DNA of 64,000 nt from Streptosporangium roseum DSM 43021 (lineage in GTDB: Bacteria > Actinomycetota > Actinomycetes > Streptosporangiales > Streptosporangiaceae). The position numbers and the translations under genes were made by a program. Positions 40,640 through 50,010 of the stretch are shown here, one piece after another (the stretch's first letter is position 1; each line of letters starts with the position of its first letter). The DNA lies in the NCBI RefSeq assembly GCF_000024865.1, contig NC_013595.1:10277315-10341314 (forward strand), written 5' to 3'. The notes beneath the pieces are model-generated. The model ran no database searches, had not been told where the DNA came from, and worked only from the letters and a program-made list of their open reading frames with translations.

Positions 40640-42071
40640 GGGGGAGGCCGTTCTCGTGGGCCCACTGGCGCAGGGCCTCGGTCGCCGCCTCCTTGCCGAT
40701 GACGCCCTTGTCCAGGCGCATGTCCAGGAGGAACTTGTAGGCGCGGCCGATGACCGGGCCCGGGGGGACGCCGAGGAGCGCCTGGATCTCGTTGCCGTCG
40801 AGCTCGGGACGGATCTTCCCCAGCTCCTCCTCGTCGGCCAGCCGGGCGATGCGCTCCTCAAGCTGGTCGTAGGTCCGCGACAGCGCCTGGGCCTTGCGCT
40901 TGTTGCGCGTGGTGCAGTCGGCACGGGTCAGCTTGTGCAGGCGTTCGAGCAGGGGCCCGCCGTCGCGGACGTAGCGGCGCACGGCCGAGTCGGTCCACTC
41001 GCCGGTGCCGTACCCGTGGAAGCGCAGGTGCAGCTCCACCAGGCGGGACACGTCGGCCACCACGTCCTTGGGGAACTTCAGCTCCGACATCCGCTTCTTG
41101 GCGAGCTGCGCGCCGACCATCTCGTGGTGGTGGAAGGAGACCCGGCCGCCGGGCTCGTGGCGGCGGGTCTTGGGCTTGCCCACGTCGTGCAGGAGCGCCG
41201 CCCAGCGCAGGATGCGGTCGGGGCCGTTCTCCTCCAGGTCGATCGCCTGCTCCAGCACGATCAGCGTGTGCTCGTAGACGTCCTTGTGCCGGTGGTGCTC
41301 GTCGATCTCCAGGCGGAGCTTGGGCAGTTCGGGCAGGACGTGGGAGGCGAGTCCGGAGTCGACGAGGACCTTGAGCCCCTCGCGGGGGTGGTCGCCGCAG
41401 ATCAGCTTGTTCAGCTCGTCGCGGATCCGCTCGGCGGAGACGATCTCGATCCGCTCGGCCATCGCGGTCATCGCGGCGAACGCGGCCGGATCGACGGTGA
41501 AGGCGAGCTGGCTGGCGAACCGGGCGGCGCGGAGCATCCGCAGCGGGTCGTCGTCGAAGGACCGCTCGGGGAGGGCGGGGGTGCGCAGCACCTTGGCGTG
41601 CAGGTCGTCGAGGCCGCCGTGCGGGTCCACGAACTCGCGGGACGGCAGGCGCAGCGCCATCGCGTTGACCGCGAAGTCACGCCGGGCGAGGTCGCCCTCC
41701 AGCGTGTCGCCGTAGACCACGTCGGGCTTGCGCGACTTGGGGTCGTAGGACTCGCTGCGGTAGGTGGTGATCTCCAGCAGCCAGTTGCCCTTGCGCACGC
41801 CGACCGTGCCGAAGTCGATGCCGATCGTCCAGATGGAGTCGGCCCAGTCGCGGATCAGCTCCAGGACCGTCTCCGGACGCGCGTCCGTCGTCAGGTCGAG
41901 GTCGTTGCCGATCCTGCCGAGGAGGACGTCGCGGACGGAGCCACCCACCAGGGCGATCTGGTATCCCCTGGCGGAGAACAGTTCGCCGAGTTCGTCGGCC
42001 ACGGGGGCGATCTTTCGGAACAGCTCGCTCATGCCGTGCCGCTGGCTCTCAGACAGATTTGAAAGGGACAA
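40632..42071 (-). CDS. cca: CCA tRNA nucleotidyltransferase
   Basis: 479 aa. Adds or repairs the 3' CCA of tRNAs. Nucleotidyltransferase motif ALVGGSVRDVLLGRIGNDLD (metal aspartates in DLDLTTDA), RRDFAVNAMAL, neck-body domain DDPLRMLRAARFASQL, and an HD domain (LLHDVGKPKTRRHEPGG). The TTG at 42071 is favoured because the residues between it and the ATG at 42032 look conserved; a weak AAGGAC lies before it. Its end overlaps the bioA start, and it diverges from the YbaK gene. Confidence 0.95.
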   Translation of the reverse strand: MSLSNLSESQRHGMSELFRKIAPVADELGELFSARGYQIALVGGSVRDVLLGRIGNDLDLTTDARPETVLELIRDWADSIWTIGIDFGTVGVRKGNWLLEITTYRSESYDPKSRKPDVVYGDTLEGDLARRDFAVNAMALRLPSREFVDPHGGLDDLHAKVLRTPALPERSFDDDPLRMLRAARFASQLAFTVDPAAFAAMTAMAERIEIVSAERIRDELNKLICGDHPREGLKVLVDSGLASHVLPELPKLRLEIDEHHRHKDVYEHTLIVLEQAIDLEENGPDRILRWAALLHDVGKPKTRRHEPGGRVSFHHHEMVGAQLAKKRMSELKFPKDVVADVSRLVELHLRFHGYGTGEWTDSAVRRYVRDGGPLLERLHKLTRADCTTRNKRKAQALSRTYDQLEERIARLADEEELGKIRPELDGNEIQALLGVPPGPVIGRAYKFLLDMRLDKGVIGKEAATEALRQWAHENGLPPE

Positions 42072-42192
42072 GCCGGGTAGGTCCTTCGGTTACGGAACAT
42101 GTTCCCCTCTGGGGATACACCTGACGCGATCACCAGGTTACGGTCAGTCAGGAGACCGTCGGGGGCCGTGCGTCGAGGCAAGGAGCACATAC

Positions 42193-42714
42193 ATGAAGGA
42201 CGCCCTCGCGATCCACCGCTGGCTCCTCGCACACCAGGTCCACCATGAGATCGTACGCCTTCCGCGCGCGATGACATGCGTCGACGAACTGCCGGAGCTG
42301 CTGTCCGCGAGCCCGGCGACCTGCGTGCAAGTCACAGTCTTCGAGGTCATGACCCGGATCGGCCGCGAGCCCGTCGCGGTCGTCACCTCCGTCGACTCGC
42401 CTCCCCGGCCCGGCGTGATCGGCGGCACCCTGGGCGCCCGCCGGGTCCGTCCCGCCACGGCCTTCACGGTGAACTCCGTCACCGACTACGCCGCCGGGCT
42501 GATCTGCCCGCTGCTGCTCCCCGACGGGCTGACCGTGCTGGTCGACGAGCGGCTCGCCGGAACCGGGCAGGTTGTCCACACACCCACGGGAGAGCGTCAC
42601 ACGGCACTGCGGATACGCGCCGACCACCTGCTCACACTTGTCTCTGGGAAGACCATTGACCTAGTCCATTCCCGGTCACGGAGGGAGCCTGCGACCTTTC
42701 CCCTCGCTGGATAG
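42193..42714 (+). CDS. YbaK/EbsC-family protein (aminoacyl-tRNA deacylase-like)
   Basis: 173 aa. The fold matches YbaK/ProX editing domains: an N-terminal helix with HRWLLAHQVHHEIVRLPRA, CVQVTVFEVMTRIGREPVAV, and a later FTVNSVTDYAAGLICPLLLP (the x-x-G-x-x-P-F-like block). Such proteins hydrolyse mischarged aminoacyl-tRNAs. AAGGAG precedes the ATG. It diverges from cca, another tRNA gene, in a common actinobacterial arrangement. Confidence 0.85.
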   Translation: MKDALAIHRWLLAHQVHHEIVRLPRAMTCVDELPELLSASPATCVQVTVFEVMTRIGREPVAVVTSVDSPPRPGVIGGTLGARRVRPATAFTVNSVTDYAAGLICPLLLPDGLTVLVDERLAGTGQVVHTPTGERHTALRIRADHLLTLVSGKTIDLVHSRSRREPATFPLAG

Positions 42715-42760
42715 GCCATAGCATTACGGGCGTGCGCCGTACTCGACCCATGGCCGGCAT

Positions 42761-44902
42761 GTGATCAACAAGGCCGCGCTGCTCGCCGTGCTCACCACCA
42801 CGCTGCTTCTTCCCGCGGCCGTGGTGCTTCCGGCTACGGCGAACGCCCAGACCACCATGGCGAGCCGCCAGAGCCCCCAACTCGTGGTGGAGACGATCAG
42901 CCCCGACGTGCCCCGTGAGCCGACCACCGAGATCAAGATCTCCGGGTCCTTCACCAACACCGGCACCGAGGCGCTCGCCAACCTGCGGATCCGGATGCGC
43001 TACTCCTCCCAGCCGTTCGCCGGGCGCGCCGACATGGCGGCCTACCAGAGCGGCCAGGGGCTCCAGCCGACCACCTGGAACCAGCTCAGCGTCCCGCAGG
43101 TCGCGCCCTCCGCCAAGGCGCCGTGGGAGTTCGTCTCCACGCCGCAGCAGCTGGGCCTGACCCGGTTCGGCGTCTACCCGGTCATGGTCGAGGTGCTCGA
43201 CCCCGTCGGCCAGCAGCTCGCCGTCCAGCGCACCTTCGTGGCCTACATGCCCAAGGACGTCAAGGTGCCGCGCACCAGGCTCGCCATGGTCCTGCCGCTC
43301 ATCGACCAGCCCCGCCGGGCCGACGACCGCACCTTCGTCAGCGACGGCCTGCCCGGGGCCCTGGCCGACGGCAAGCGCCTCGGCAACCTCCTGGAGATCG
43401 CCCGGGACACCGCCTCGGCCAAGGGGCTCACCTGGGTGGTCGACCCCGCCCTCCTCGACGACGTGCGGGCGCTGGGCAGGGCCTACACGCTCAGGACCAA
43501 GGACAAGAGCGAGAACCGCCCGGCGAACGCCGCGGCCGCCAAGTGGCTCGGCGACCTCCGTACGGCTCTCGCCAAGCCTCCGGTCGTGGCGACCCCCTAC
43601 GGCGACCCCGACGTGGCCGCCCTGGCCCACAACGGCGTCGACGACGTCACCGAGACCGGGATCGACGCGGCCAAGATCGTCGCCAGGGAGACCCTCGGCC
43701 GTGACGTCCTGACCGACGTGAACTGGCCGGTGAACGGCCTGATCGACTACGACGGCCTGGACCTGCTGTCCACCGGCGACGTCGCCACCGTCCTGCTGAA
43801 CCCGCTGAACCTGCCGCCGGCGATCCCTCCGGTCACCACCCCGGACGCCTCGGCGACCGTGGAGAGCGTGAACGGCCCGATCACCGCGCTGGTCACCGAC
43901 ACGGTGCTGGGCGAGATCATCGGGGCCGAGACCTCCGCCCCCGGCGCGGCCCTGCTGAACCGCCAGCGGTTCATCGCGGAGACCGCGATGATCAGCTCCG
44001 AGCCCGTCACCACGGCCAGGACGGTCGTCGGCGTCCCGCCCCGGCGCTGGGACCCGGACCCGGCCTACGTGACCGGCCTGGCGAAGACGGCCGCCACCCT
44101 GCCGTGGCTCGCCCCGGCCACGCTCGACGCGATCAAGCGGGGCAAGGGCGCCCCCACGCCCCGCACCGGCCTGACCTACACCGACCAGGACCGGCGCAAG
44201 GAGCTCGCCAAGCCGTACGTGGGCAGCGTCAAGCGGGTCGCCGCGCGCGCCGACCTGACGGCCGCGGTGACCACGGAGCAGGACCTCGACGTGTTCGACC
44301 TGGCGGTGCTCCGGCTCGCCTCCTCCGCCTGGCGGGACAGGGCCGAGACCGCGACGCCGTACGTCAAGCAGGTCGGGACCGCGGTCGACGCCCGGATCGG
44401 GAAGATCTCCATCACCGGCACCGGGCAGACCCAGATCCGCACGCTCGCCGGCAAGAACGGCGACGTGCCGATCACCGTCCACAACGGGCTGGGCCAGGAC
44501 GTCGACGCCAACCAGGTCACGGTCCGGCTCAAGGTGACCTCCGACCAGCCCGACCTGCTGAAGATCGAGCCCTACGAGGCCCGGGACGACCCGATCGTGC
44601 TCCGCGGCGGTCAGAACCGGACCATCCGGGTCCCGATGACCGCCACGACGACGGCCAGCGGGCAGACCACCGTGACGGTCCAGCTCACCACGGCGGACGG
44701 CCGGAATTACGGCAAGCCCGTGGAGCTGACGGTACGGACCACCGGTTACACCGGGATCGCGCTGGTGATCGTCGGAGCGGCCCTGCTGGTGATGCTGGCG
44801 GCCGTGGTCATGCGCGTCCTGCGCCGCAGGGGGACCCGCCGCGCCTCGGCGGCGACCGTACCCCCGAGGCGCGCGAGCGCGCCGGCCGGCACCGAGTCCT
44901 GA
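42761..44902 (+). CDS. DUF6049-family exported membrane protein
   Basis: 713 aa. N-terminal signal peptide (1-31, ending PATANAQ), a large extracellular part beginning with an immunoglobulin-like domain, and one C-terminal membrane helix (about 665-688, IALVIVGAALLVMLAAVVMR) before a basic tail. It lies just upstream of murJ, like mycobacterial Rv3909-type proteins, pointing to a role in envelope growth; no enzyme motif is seen. GTG start. 29 bases separate it from murJ, so they are likely one operon. Confidence 0.85.
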   Translation: MINKAALLAVLTTTLLLPAAVVLPATANAQTTMASRQSPQLVVETISPDVPREPTTEIKISGSFTNTGTEALANLRIRMRYSSQPFAGRADMAAYQSGQGLQPTTWNQLSVPQVAPSAKAPWEFVSTPQQLGLTRFGVYPVMVEVLDPVGQQLAVQRTFVAYMPKDVKVPRTRLAMVLPLIDQPRRADDRTFVSDGLPGALADGKRLGNLLEIARDTASAKGLTWVVDPALLDDVRALGRAYTLRTKDKSENRPANAAAAKWLGDLRTALAKPPVVATPYGDPDVAALAHNGVDDVTETGIDAAKIVARETLGRDVLTDVNWPVNGLIDYDGLDLLSTGDVATVLLNPLNLPPAIPPVTTPDASATVESVNGPITALVTDTVLGEIIGAETSAPGAALLNRQRFIAETAMISSEPVTTARTVVGVPPRRWDPDPAYVTGLAKTAATLPWLAPATLDAIKRGKGAPTPRTGLTYTDQDRRKELAKPYVGSVKRVAARADLTAAVTTEQDLDVFDLAVLRLASSAWRDRAETATPYVKQVGTAVDARIGKISITGTGQTQIRTLAGKNGDVPITVHNGLGQDVDANQVTVRLKVTSDQPDLLKIEPYEARDDPIVLRGGQNRTIRVPMTATTTASGQTTVTVQLTTADGRNYGKPVELTVRTTGYTGIALVIVGAALLVMLAAVVMRVLRRRGTRRASAATVPPRRASAPAGTES

Positions 44903-44931
44903 GCACCTAGCGACCTAGCGGAGGAAAACGC

Positions 44932-46536
44932 ATGAGCAGGGTCCTGCGTGCGAGCGCGATCATGGCTGCGGGGACGATGGTCTCCCGCGTCACGGGTTTC
45001 ATCCGCTCGGCGGTGCTCGTGGCCGCGCTCGGCAGCGCGCAGATGGGCGACGCCTACACCGTCGCCAACGCGATCCCGTTCATCCTGTTCGACTTCCTCA
45101 TCGGCGGGATCCTGAGCAGCGTCGTCGTGCCGATGATCGTGCGGCGGCAGAAGAGCGACATCGACGGCGGGCGGGCCTACGAGCAGCGGCTGATGACCGT
45201 GGGCACGATCACACTGACGCTGCTGACCGTGGTCGCGGTGCTGCTCGCCCGGCCGCTGATCGGCCTCTACACCTCGGACTGGAGCCCCCGGCGGATCGAG
45301 GTCGCGGTCACCCTGGCCCAGTTCGTCCTTCCCCAGATCGCCTTCTTCGGCATCGGGGCGCTCGCCGGGGCGATCCTCAACACCCGCGACCGGTTCGCCG
45401 CTCCGATGTGGGCACCGGTGCTGAACAACGTCGTGATGATCGCCGTCTTGGTCCTTTACTACCTGAAGGCGGGCAGCGCGGGCGCGGACGTCGGCACGGT
45501 GAGCGAAGCCGACCTCGCCCTCCTGGGGCTCGGCACCACCGCCGGGATCGTGGTCCAGTGCCTGGTGCTGATGGTCTCGCTGCACAAGGTGGGCTTCCGT
45601 TTCCGGCCCCGGTTCGACCTGCGTGAGGCCGGACTGGGCGAGATGGTCCGCACCGGCTCCTGGACCCTCGTCTACGTGAGCGTCACCCAGCTCGGCTTCC
45701 TGGTCACCACCAACATCGCCTCCGGGGCGGGCGCCAAGGCCGCGGGGGCCGGCAACACGGCGTACGCGCAAGCCTTCCAGCTGTTCCAACTCCCCTACGG
45801 GATCATCGCGGTCTCGGTGATCACCGCGATGCTGCCCCGGATGAGCCGGTCGGCCGCCGAGGGCGATCTGGACTCCATCCGCGAGGAGTTCTCCTCAGGC
45901 GTGCGTCTGGTGGCGTCGCTGCTCGTGCCCGCCGGGCTGCTGTTGATGGTGCTGGGTCCGGCCGTGACCGTGATGATCTACTCCTGGGGCAACAACAACC
46001 CCGACGACGCCGTCTACATAGGCAACGTACTCCAGGTCTTCGGCCTGGCGCTGGTGCCGTTCTCGATCTTCCAGCTCCTGTTGCGTGTCTTCTACGCCTT
46101 CGGCGACACCCGGACCCCCGTCTTCATCGGGGCGGGCAACACGGCGGTGAGCATCGCGCTCAGCTTCCTCGCCTCGGCCGTCCTGCCCGCCCGATACGTC
46201 GTCATGGGCCTGGCCTTCGCGCTCACCGTCTCCTATATCGCGGGCACCGGGGTGGCCTGGGCGCTCGCCAGCCGCCGCGTGCGTGGCCTGCAGGGGCGCG
46301 TCGTGGCCGCCGGGCTGTCCCGGATGTACATGGCCGCGCTTCCGGCCGCGGCGGCCGCGCTGGGTGTGTTGTGGCTCACCCAGGAGCTGACCGACCTGAA
46401 CCCGCTCAGCGCGGCCATCATGCTGGCCGCGGGCGGCGGTCTCGGTATGGTGCTCTACCTGGTCATCGCGCACCGGATGCGTATCCCGGAAGTCAGTTCG
46501 GTCGTTGGAATGGTTGCGGGCAGGGTAGGCCGGTAA
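44932..46536 (+). CDS. murJ: Lipid II flippase MurJ (MviN)
   Basis: 534 aa, about fourteen membrane helices, no soluble tail. Family blocks: AGTMVSRVTGFIRSAVLVAA at the start, RRIEVAVTLAQFVLPQIAFF, FQLFQLPYGIIAVSVITAML and FRVFYAFGDTRTPVFIG (here LLRVFYAFGDTRTP). It moves lipid II across the membrane for peptidoglycan synthesis. GGAGG ribosome site. In mycobacteria the homolog carries a fused pseudokinase tail; here that part is a separate gene downstream. Confidence 0.96.
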   Translation: MSRVLRASAIMAAGTMVSRVTGFIRSAVLVAALGSAQMGDAYTVANAIPFILFDFLIGGILSSVVVPMIVRRQKSDIDGGRAYEQRLMTVGTITLTLLTVVAVLLARPLIGLYTSDWSPRRIEVAVTLAQFVLPQIAFFGIGALAGAILNTRDRFAAPMWAPVLNNVVMIAVLVLYYLKAGSAGADVGTVSEADLALLGLGTTAGIVVQCLVLMVSLHKVGFRFRPRFDLREAGLGEMVRTGSWTLVYVSVTQLGFLVTTNIASGAGAKAAGAGNTAYAQAFQLFQLPYGIIAVSVITAMLPRMSRSAAEGDLDSIREEFSSGVRLVASLLVPAGLLLMVLGPAVTVMIYSWGNNNPDDAVYIGNVLQVFGLALVPFSIFQLLLRVFYAFGDTRTPVFIGAGNTAVSIALSFLASAVLPARYVVMGLAFALTVSYIAGTGVAWALASRRVRGLQGRVVAAGLSRMYMAALPAAAAALGVLWLTQELTDLNPLSAAIMLAAGGGLGMVLYLVIAHRMRIPEVSSVVGMVAGRVGR

Positions 46537-46731
46537 CCCCAAGACTTGTCCCAAGCGTCTGACAAGCAGAACACGGGCGGAACCGGCGCGGGACTACCAT
46601 GGTGCGACGCGTGTGACGACATGCGGCTAATGGAAGCAGGAGGGCGTGGGCGGATCCACCCGGCATCGCGTGATGTGTCCTGATGTGTCAACCCGGCAAG
46701 ACGCTGGCGTGTTCTCAGTTACGGAGAGCTC

Positions 46732-48243
46732 ATGAGTTCCTCCGCCGTCGAGCCCGGCACCAAGCTTGCCGAGCGTTTCCGGCTTGAGGACCGCGTCCAC
46801 GAGTCCGGTGGGGCCACGCTCTGGAAGGCCATCGACGAGGTGCTCGCCCGGCCCGTCGCCGTGCACACCTTCGACCCCGACTTCCCCCGCCTCAACGAGG
46901 TCGTCACGGCCGCCCGGGCGGCCAGCAGGCTGACCGACCCGCGGCTGACCCAGGTCTTCGACGCCACCGAGGACGACGGTCACTCCTACGTCGTCAGCGA
47001 GTGGGTGAGCGGCGAGACCCTCACCGACATGATCACCTCAGGGCCGCTGGACCCCGAGCGGGCCGCCGCGCTGGTCGCGGAGGCCGCCGAGGCGCTGGCC
47101 CACGCGCACGAGGCGGACCAGGCCCACCTGTGCCTGACCCCCGACCACCTGGTGTGGACGGCGGGCAGCACGGTCAAGCTGCTCGGCGTGGGAGTCGACG
47201 CCGTCCTGGCCGACGTGACGAGCGACGACCCGGCCCGGACCGACGCCGAAGGCCTCGGCCGCCTGCTGTACGCCGGGCTGACGGGCCACTGGCCGGGTGA
47301 CGAGCAGGAGAGCGGCCTGCCCGCCGCCCCCATGGACGACGGCCACTTCTGCTCACCGCGCCAGGTCACCGCGGGCGTCCCCGGCTACCTCGACACCATC
47401 ACCTGCCGGGTGCTGCTGCCGGAGAGCAGGCGCGGGCTCGAACCGCTGACGACCCCGGAGGGGGTCGCCGAAGCCCTCGCCTCGGTGCCCCGGCCCACCC
47501 CCATGCACGTGGCGCCCCCGCCCCCGCTCCCGGTGGCGTCCTCCCGCTCGGAGGGCCTCGACACCTCGGCGCCCCAGCACCCCAGCACTCCCGCCCCTCC
47601 GCAGCACCACCACCACCAGCAGCCGCCGCGTCAGGCGGGCGGCGGCGGAATGCTCAACAAGGTGGCCATGACCATGGTCGTGCTGCTGGTGATGGTGGCC
47701 GTCGGCCTGGGCGCCTGGACGCTCGGCCGCAGCATCGGCAACGCCGGCACCCCGATCGCGGAGGGGACGCCCACACCCACGCCGACCGCGGCCACCGCCA
47801 CCCGCGAGGTGAAGCCCGCCTCCGCCACCGGCTTCGACCCCCTGGGCGGCGGCGACGAGCGGGGCGAGCTCGCCCTCTACGCGGTGGACGGAAAGCCCTC
47901 CACCGACTGGCACTCCGAGTCCTACAACTCCGAGGACTTCGGCCGGCTGAAGGACGGTGTCGGCCTGATGCTCACCCTGGACCAGAGCGTGCCGGTGAAG
48001 CAGGTGTCGGTCGACTTCGGCAGCGGCTCCGGCGGCTCCGCGGAGATCAGGGTCGGCGACTCCCAGGACCTGAAGAACATGACCGTGATCGGCAAGTCCG
48101 CCGAGGCCTCCGGCAAGAAGATCTTCACCGCCGAGTCTCCGAAGAAGGGCAGACACGTCCTGATCTGGTTCACCAAGATGCCCACCTACCAGGGCAAATA
48201 CCGTGGCACCGTGATCGACGTCAAGGTCCTCGCCGCGAAGTGA
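46732..48243 (+). CDS. Membrane pseudokinase with C-terminal discoidin-like domain (MviN-associated)
   Basis: 503 aa. Residues ~10-250 have a Ser/Thr-kinase fold, but catalytic residues are lost: the ATP lysine position is H45 (VAVHTF), the HRDxKPxN loop reads HLCLTPDH (132-139), and DFG reads LGV. A Pro/His-rich linker leads to one membrane helix (~305-328), then a short Thr-rich stretch and an outer beta-domain (~365-503) resembling F5/8 discoidin domains (ALYAVDGKPSTDWHSESYNS). It follows murJ, so it likely matches the regulatory pseudokinase of mycobacterial MviN, which recruits an FHA protein. Partner not visible here. Confidence 0.85.
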   Translation: MSSSAVEPGTKLAERFRLEDRVHESGGATLWKAIDEVLARPVAVHTFDPDFPRLNEVVTAARAASRLTDPRLTQVFDATEDDGHSYVVSEWVSGETLTDMITSGPLDPERAAALVAEAAEALAHAHEADQAHLCLTPDHLVWTAGSTVKLLGVGVDAVLADVTSDDPARTDAEGLGRLLYAGLTGHWPGDEQESGLPAAPMDDGHFCSPRQVTAGVPGYLDTITCRVLLPESRRGLEPLTTPEGVAEALASVPRPTPMHVAPPPPLPVASSRSEGLDTSAPQHPSTPAPPQHHHHQQPPRQAGGGGMLNKVAMTMVVLLVMVAVGLGAWTLGRSIGNAGTPIAEGTPTPTPTAATATREVKPASATGFDPLGGGDERGELALYAVDGKPSTDWHSESYNSEDFGRLKDGVGLMLTLDQSVPVKQVSVDFGSGSGGSAEIRVGDSQDLKNMTVIGKSAEASGKKIFTAESPKKGRHVLIWFTKMPTYQGKYRGTVIDVKVLAAK

Positions 48244-48355
48244 CACCGGGGCGATTTGCTGGGTTTTACCCGTCTCGTTGACGATCATGGGAGATTTCGT
48301 GGCACCATCTATCACGTAGTGGTGTTCTCCCCGGACCGGCAGCAGGACTCTCCTT

Positions 48356-49003
48356 GTGAATTCCCCACCCGAGACCCCGCCAGCGGCGGAACAGCAGATG
48401 GCGCGGGCAGCAGTGTCCGACGCCGATCTGCTGACCCGGCACATCGCCGGGGATCCGCACGCTTTCAGTGAAATAGTCAAGCGACATCGAGACCGCATGT
48501 GGGCGGTCGCCCTTCGCACGCTGGGCGACCCCGACGAGGCGGCCGACGCCGTACAGGACGCCTTCGTCTCGGCCTATCGCAAGGCCGACAGCTTCCGCGG
48601 CGAGGCGGCCGTCACCACGTGGCTGCACCGCATCGTGGTGAACGCCTGCCTGGACCGCATGCGCCGGAAGTCCGTGCGCCCGGTCGCCGACGACGAGCTC
48701 GTCGAGGCCGCCGAACGCGACACCCCGGTGCTCGACCAGACAGCCGAGCGCGAGGTCTCCATGGAGGTCTCGGCCGCGCTCAAGCTGCTCCCCGCCGACC
48801 AGCGGGCCGCGCTGGTGCTCGTGGACATGATGGGCTACTCCGTCGAGGACGCCGCCCAGGTCCTGGAGGTGCCGAGCGGCACCGTGAAGAGCCGATGCGC
48901 GCGTGGACGCGCGAAACTCGCGCCAATTCTTTCGCACTTACGGAACCGATCAGACCTGTCTCGCGTCTCATCCGCGAAGGGAGCAGAACTTCGTGACGGG
49001 TGA
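48356..49003 (+). CDS. sigM: RNA polymerase ECF sigma factor SigM
   Basis: 215 aa. Region 2 at ~35-105 (HAFSEIVKRHRDRMWAVALR, DAVQDAFVSAYRKADSFRG, TTWLHRIVVNACLDRMRR) and region 4 at ~140-195 (LPADQRAALVLVDMMGYSVE, VPSGTVKSRCARGRAKL). The gene order murJ, pseudokinase, sigM, anti-sigma, trxB, trxA is that of mycobacterial SigM. GTG start at 48356. Its 3' end overlaps the anti-sigma gene by 11 bases. Confidence 0.93.
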   Translation: MNSPPETPPAAEQQMARAAVSDADLLTRHIAGDPHAFSEIVKRHRDRMWAVALRTLGDPDEAADAVQDAFVSAYRKADSFRGEAAVTTWLHRIVVNACLDRMRRKSVRPVADDELVEAAERDTPVLDQTAEREVSMEVSAALKLLPADQRAALVLVDMMGYSVEDAAQVLEVPSGTVKSRCARGRAKLAPILSHLRNRSDLSRVSSAKGAELRDG

Positions 49004-49874
49004 TACGCACTACGACCTGGAGATCTTGGCCGAGCTGGCCGAAGGTCTTCTTGACGCCGCCACGGCCCTGCAGGTACGCGAGCATCTCGCGATCTGCGAT
49101 CCCTGTGGCGAGAGCCTTGCCGACCTCGCAGCGGTCCGTGAGGTGCTGTCAGCGACGCCTACCCCGGCCATGCCGATGGGAGTCGCACTCAGGATCGACC
49201 GCGCGCTGGCCGCAGAGGCCGAAAGCTTCCGTGGAGGTGGAGTAGGCCTGGTGGAAGCACCGGCCTGGGACGACATAATGCGCGACGCGCCGTGGGAGAG
49301 GACCTCTCTTCCCGAGCCGGAGCCTGAGCCGGAGCCGGTGACACGGCTCGGAGTCGTCGGCGACGACGGCACCGTCACTCCGGTCATTCCGGCCAAGCGG
49401 CGTCAGGCCACGCGACGGCGCCGGTGGGCCATGCCCGTCGCGGCGGCGGGAGTGCTGGCCGCCGTGGTCGGCGGGACCGTGGTGACGAGCGGCGTGCTCT
49501 CCGCACCCGGTGTGGAGCGCGGTCAGCCGACCGCCCCGTCGGCCATCGCCGTCGGCCAGGGCTACAAGCTGACCGACAGCAACTGGAACTACACCGAACA
49601 GGAGCTCAGCGGCTCGCTGCTCGACTACATCGGCCCGGCGCAGATCGTGGACGCCAAGGACATGAGTGCGGGCGCCAAGCTCGAACAGTGCGTCCAGCAG
49701 GTCTCCGCCAAGGTCGGGAAGTCGCCGTTCGCGGTGGACCAGGGCCTCTACAACGGTCAGGACGCCAACATCATGGTCTTCTGGCAGAACAAGAAGAAGA
49801 ACTCGGTGCGCGTCCACGTCGTGGGCCTGCAGTGTGAGAACCTGCGCAAGCCTGCTCTCGCAAGCTGGAACTGA
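48993..49874 (+). CDS. Anti-sigma factor RsmA-like (zinc-finger ZAS type)
   Basis: 293 aa. The cytoplasmic N-terminus has the ZAS motif HLAICDPC (H-x3-C-x2-C) that holds zinc and clamps the sigma factor. A Pro/Glu-rich linker, a membrane helix (~145-168, MPVAAAGVLAAVVGG) and an outer domain follow. GTG 48993 is chosen because AAGGGAG precedes it; upstream in-frame codons lie inside sigM. The 11-base overlap with sigM implies coupled translation. The sensed signal is unknown. Confidence 0.9.
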   Translation: MTGDTHYDLEILAELAEGLLDAATALQVREHLAICDPCGESLADLAAVREVLSATPTPAMPMGVALRIDRALAAEAESFRGGGVGLVEAPAWDDIMRDAPWERTSLPEPEPEPEPVTRLGVVGDDGTVTPVIPAKRRQATRRRRWAMPVAAAGVLAAVVGGTVVTSGVLSAPGVERGQPTAPSAIAVGQGYKLTDSNWNYTEQELSGSLLDYIGPAQIVDAKDMSAGAKLEQCVQQVSAKVGKSPFAVDQGLYNGQDANIMVFWQNKKKNSVRVHVVGLQCENLRKPALASWN

Positions 49875-49897
49875 TCACCGGGAGCCCCCATCCAAGA

Positions 49898-49932
49898 AGA
49901 AGCCCGGCATGGATTCGTCCATGCCGGGCCTT
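49898..49932. terminator. Terminator after the anti-sigma gene
   Basis: GCCCGGCATGGA and TCCATGCCGGGC form a 12-base stem with a TTCG tetraloop, followed by CTTCTC. Separates sigM-rsmA from trxB-trxA. Confidence 0.85.
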
Positions 49933-50010
49933 CTCGTCTCAGCCGGGAATCACCGCCGCCTAGGATCTGTTGACGCCACTGGCAATGACAAAGGGAGAGG
50001 CGCAGCAGTG

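Noticed and set aside
42571..42580. TTGTCCACA, a DnaA-box-like sequence used in streptomycetes
   Set aside because: Lies inside the YbaK coding region as ordinary codons and stands alone.
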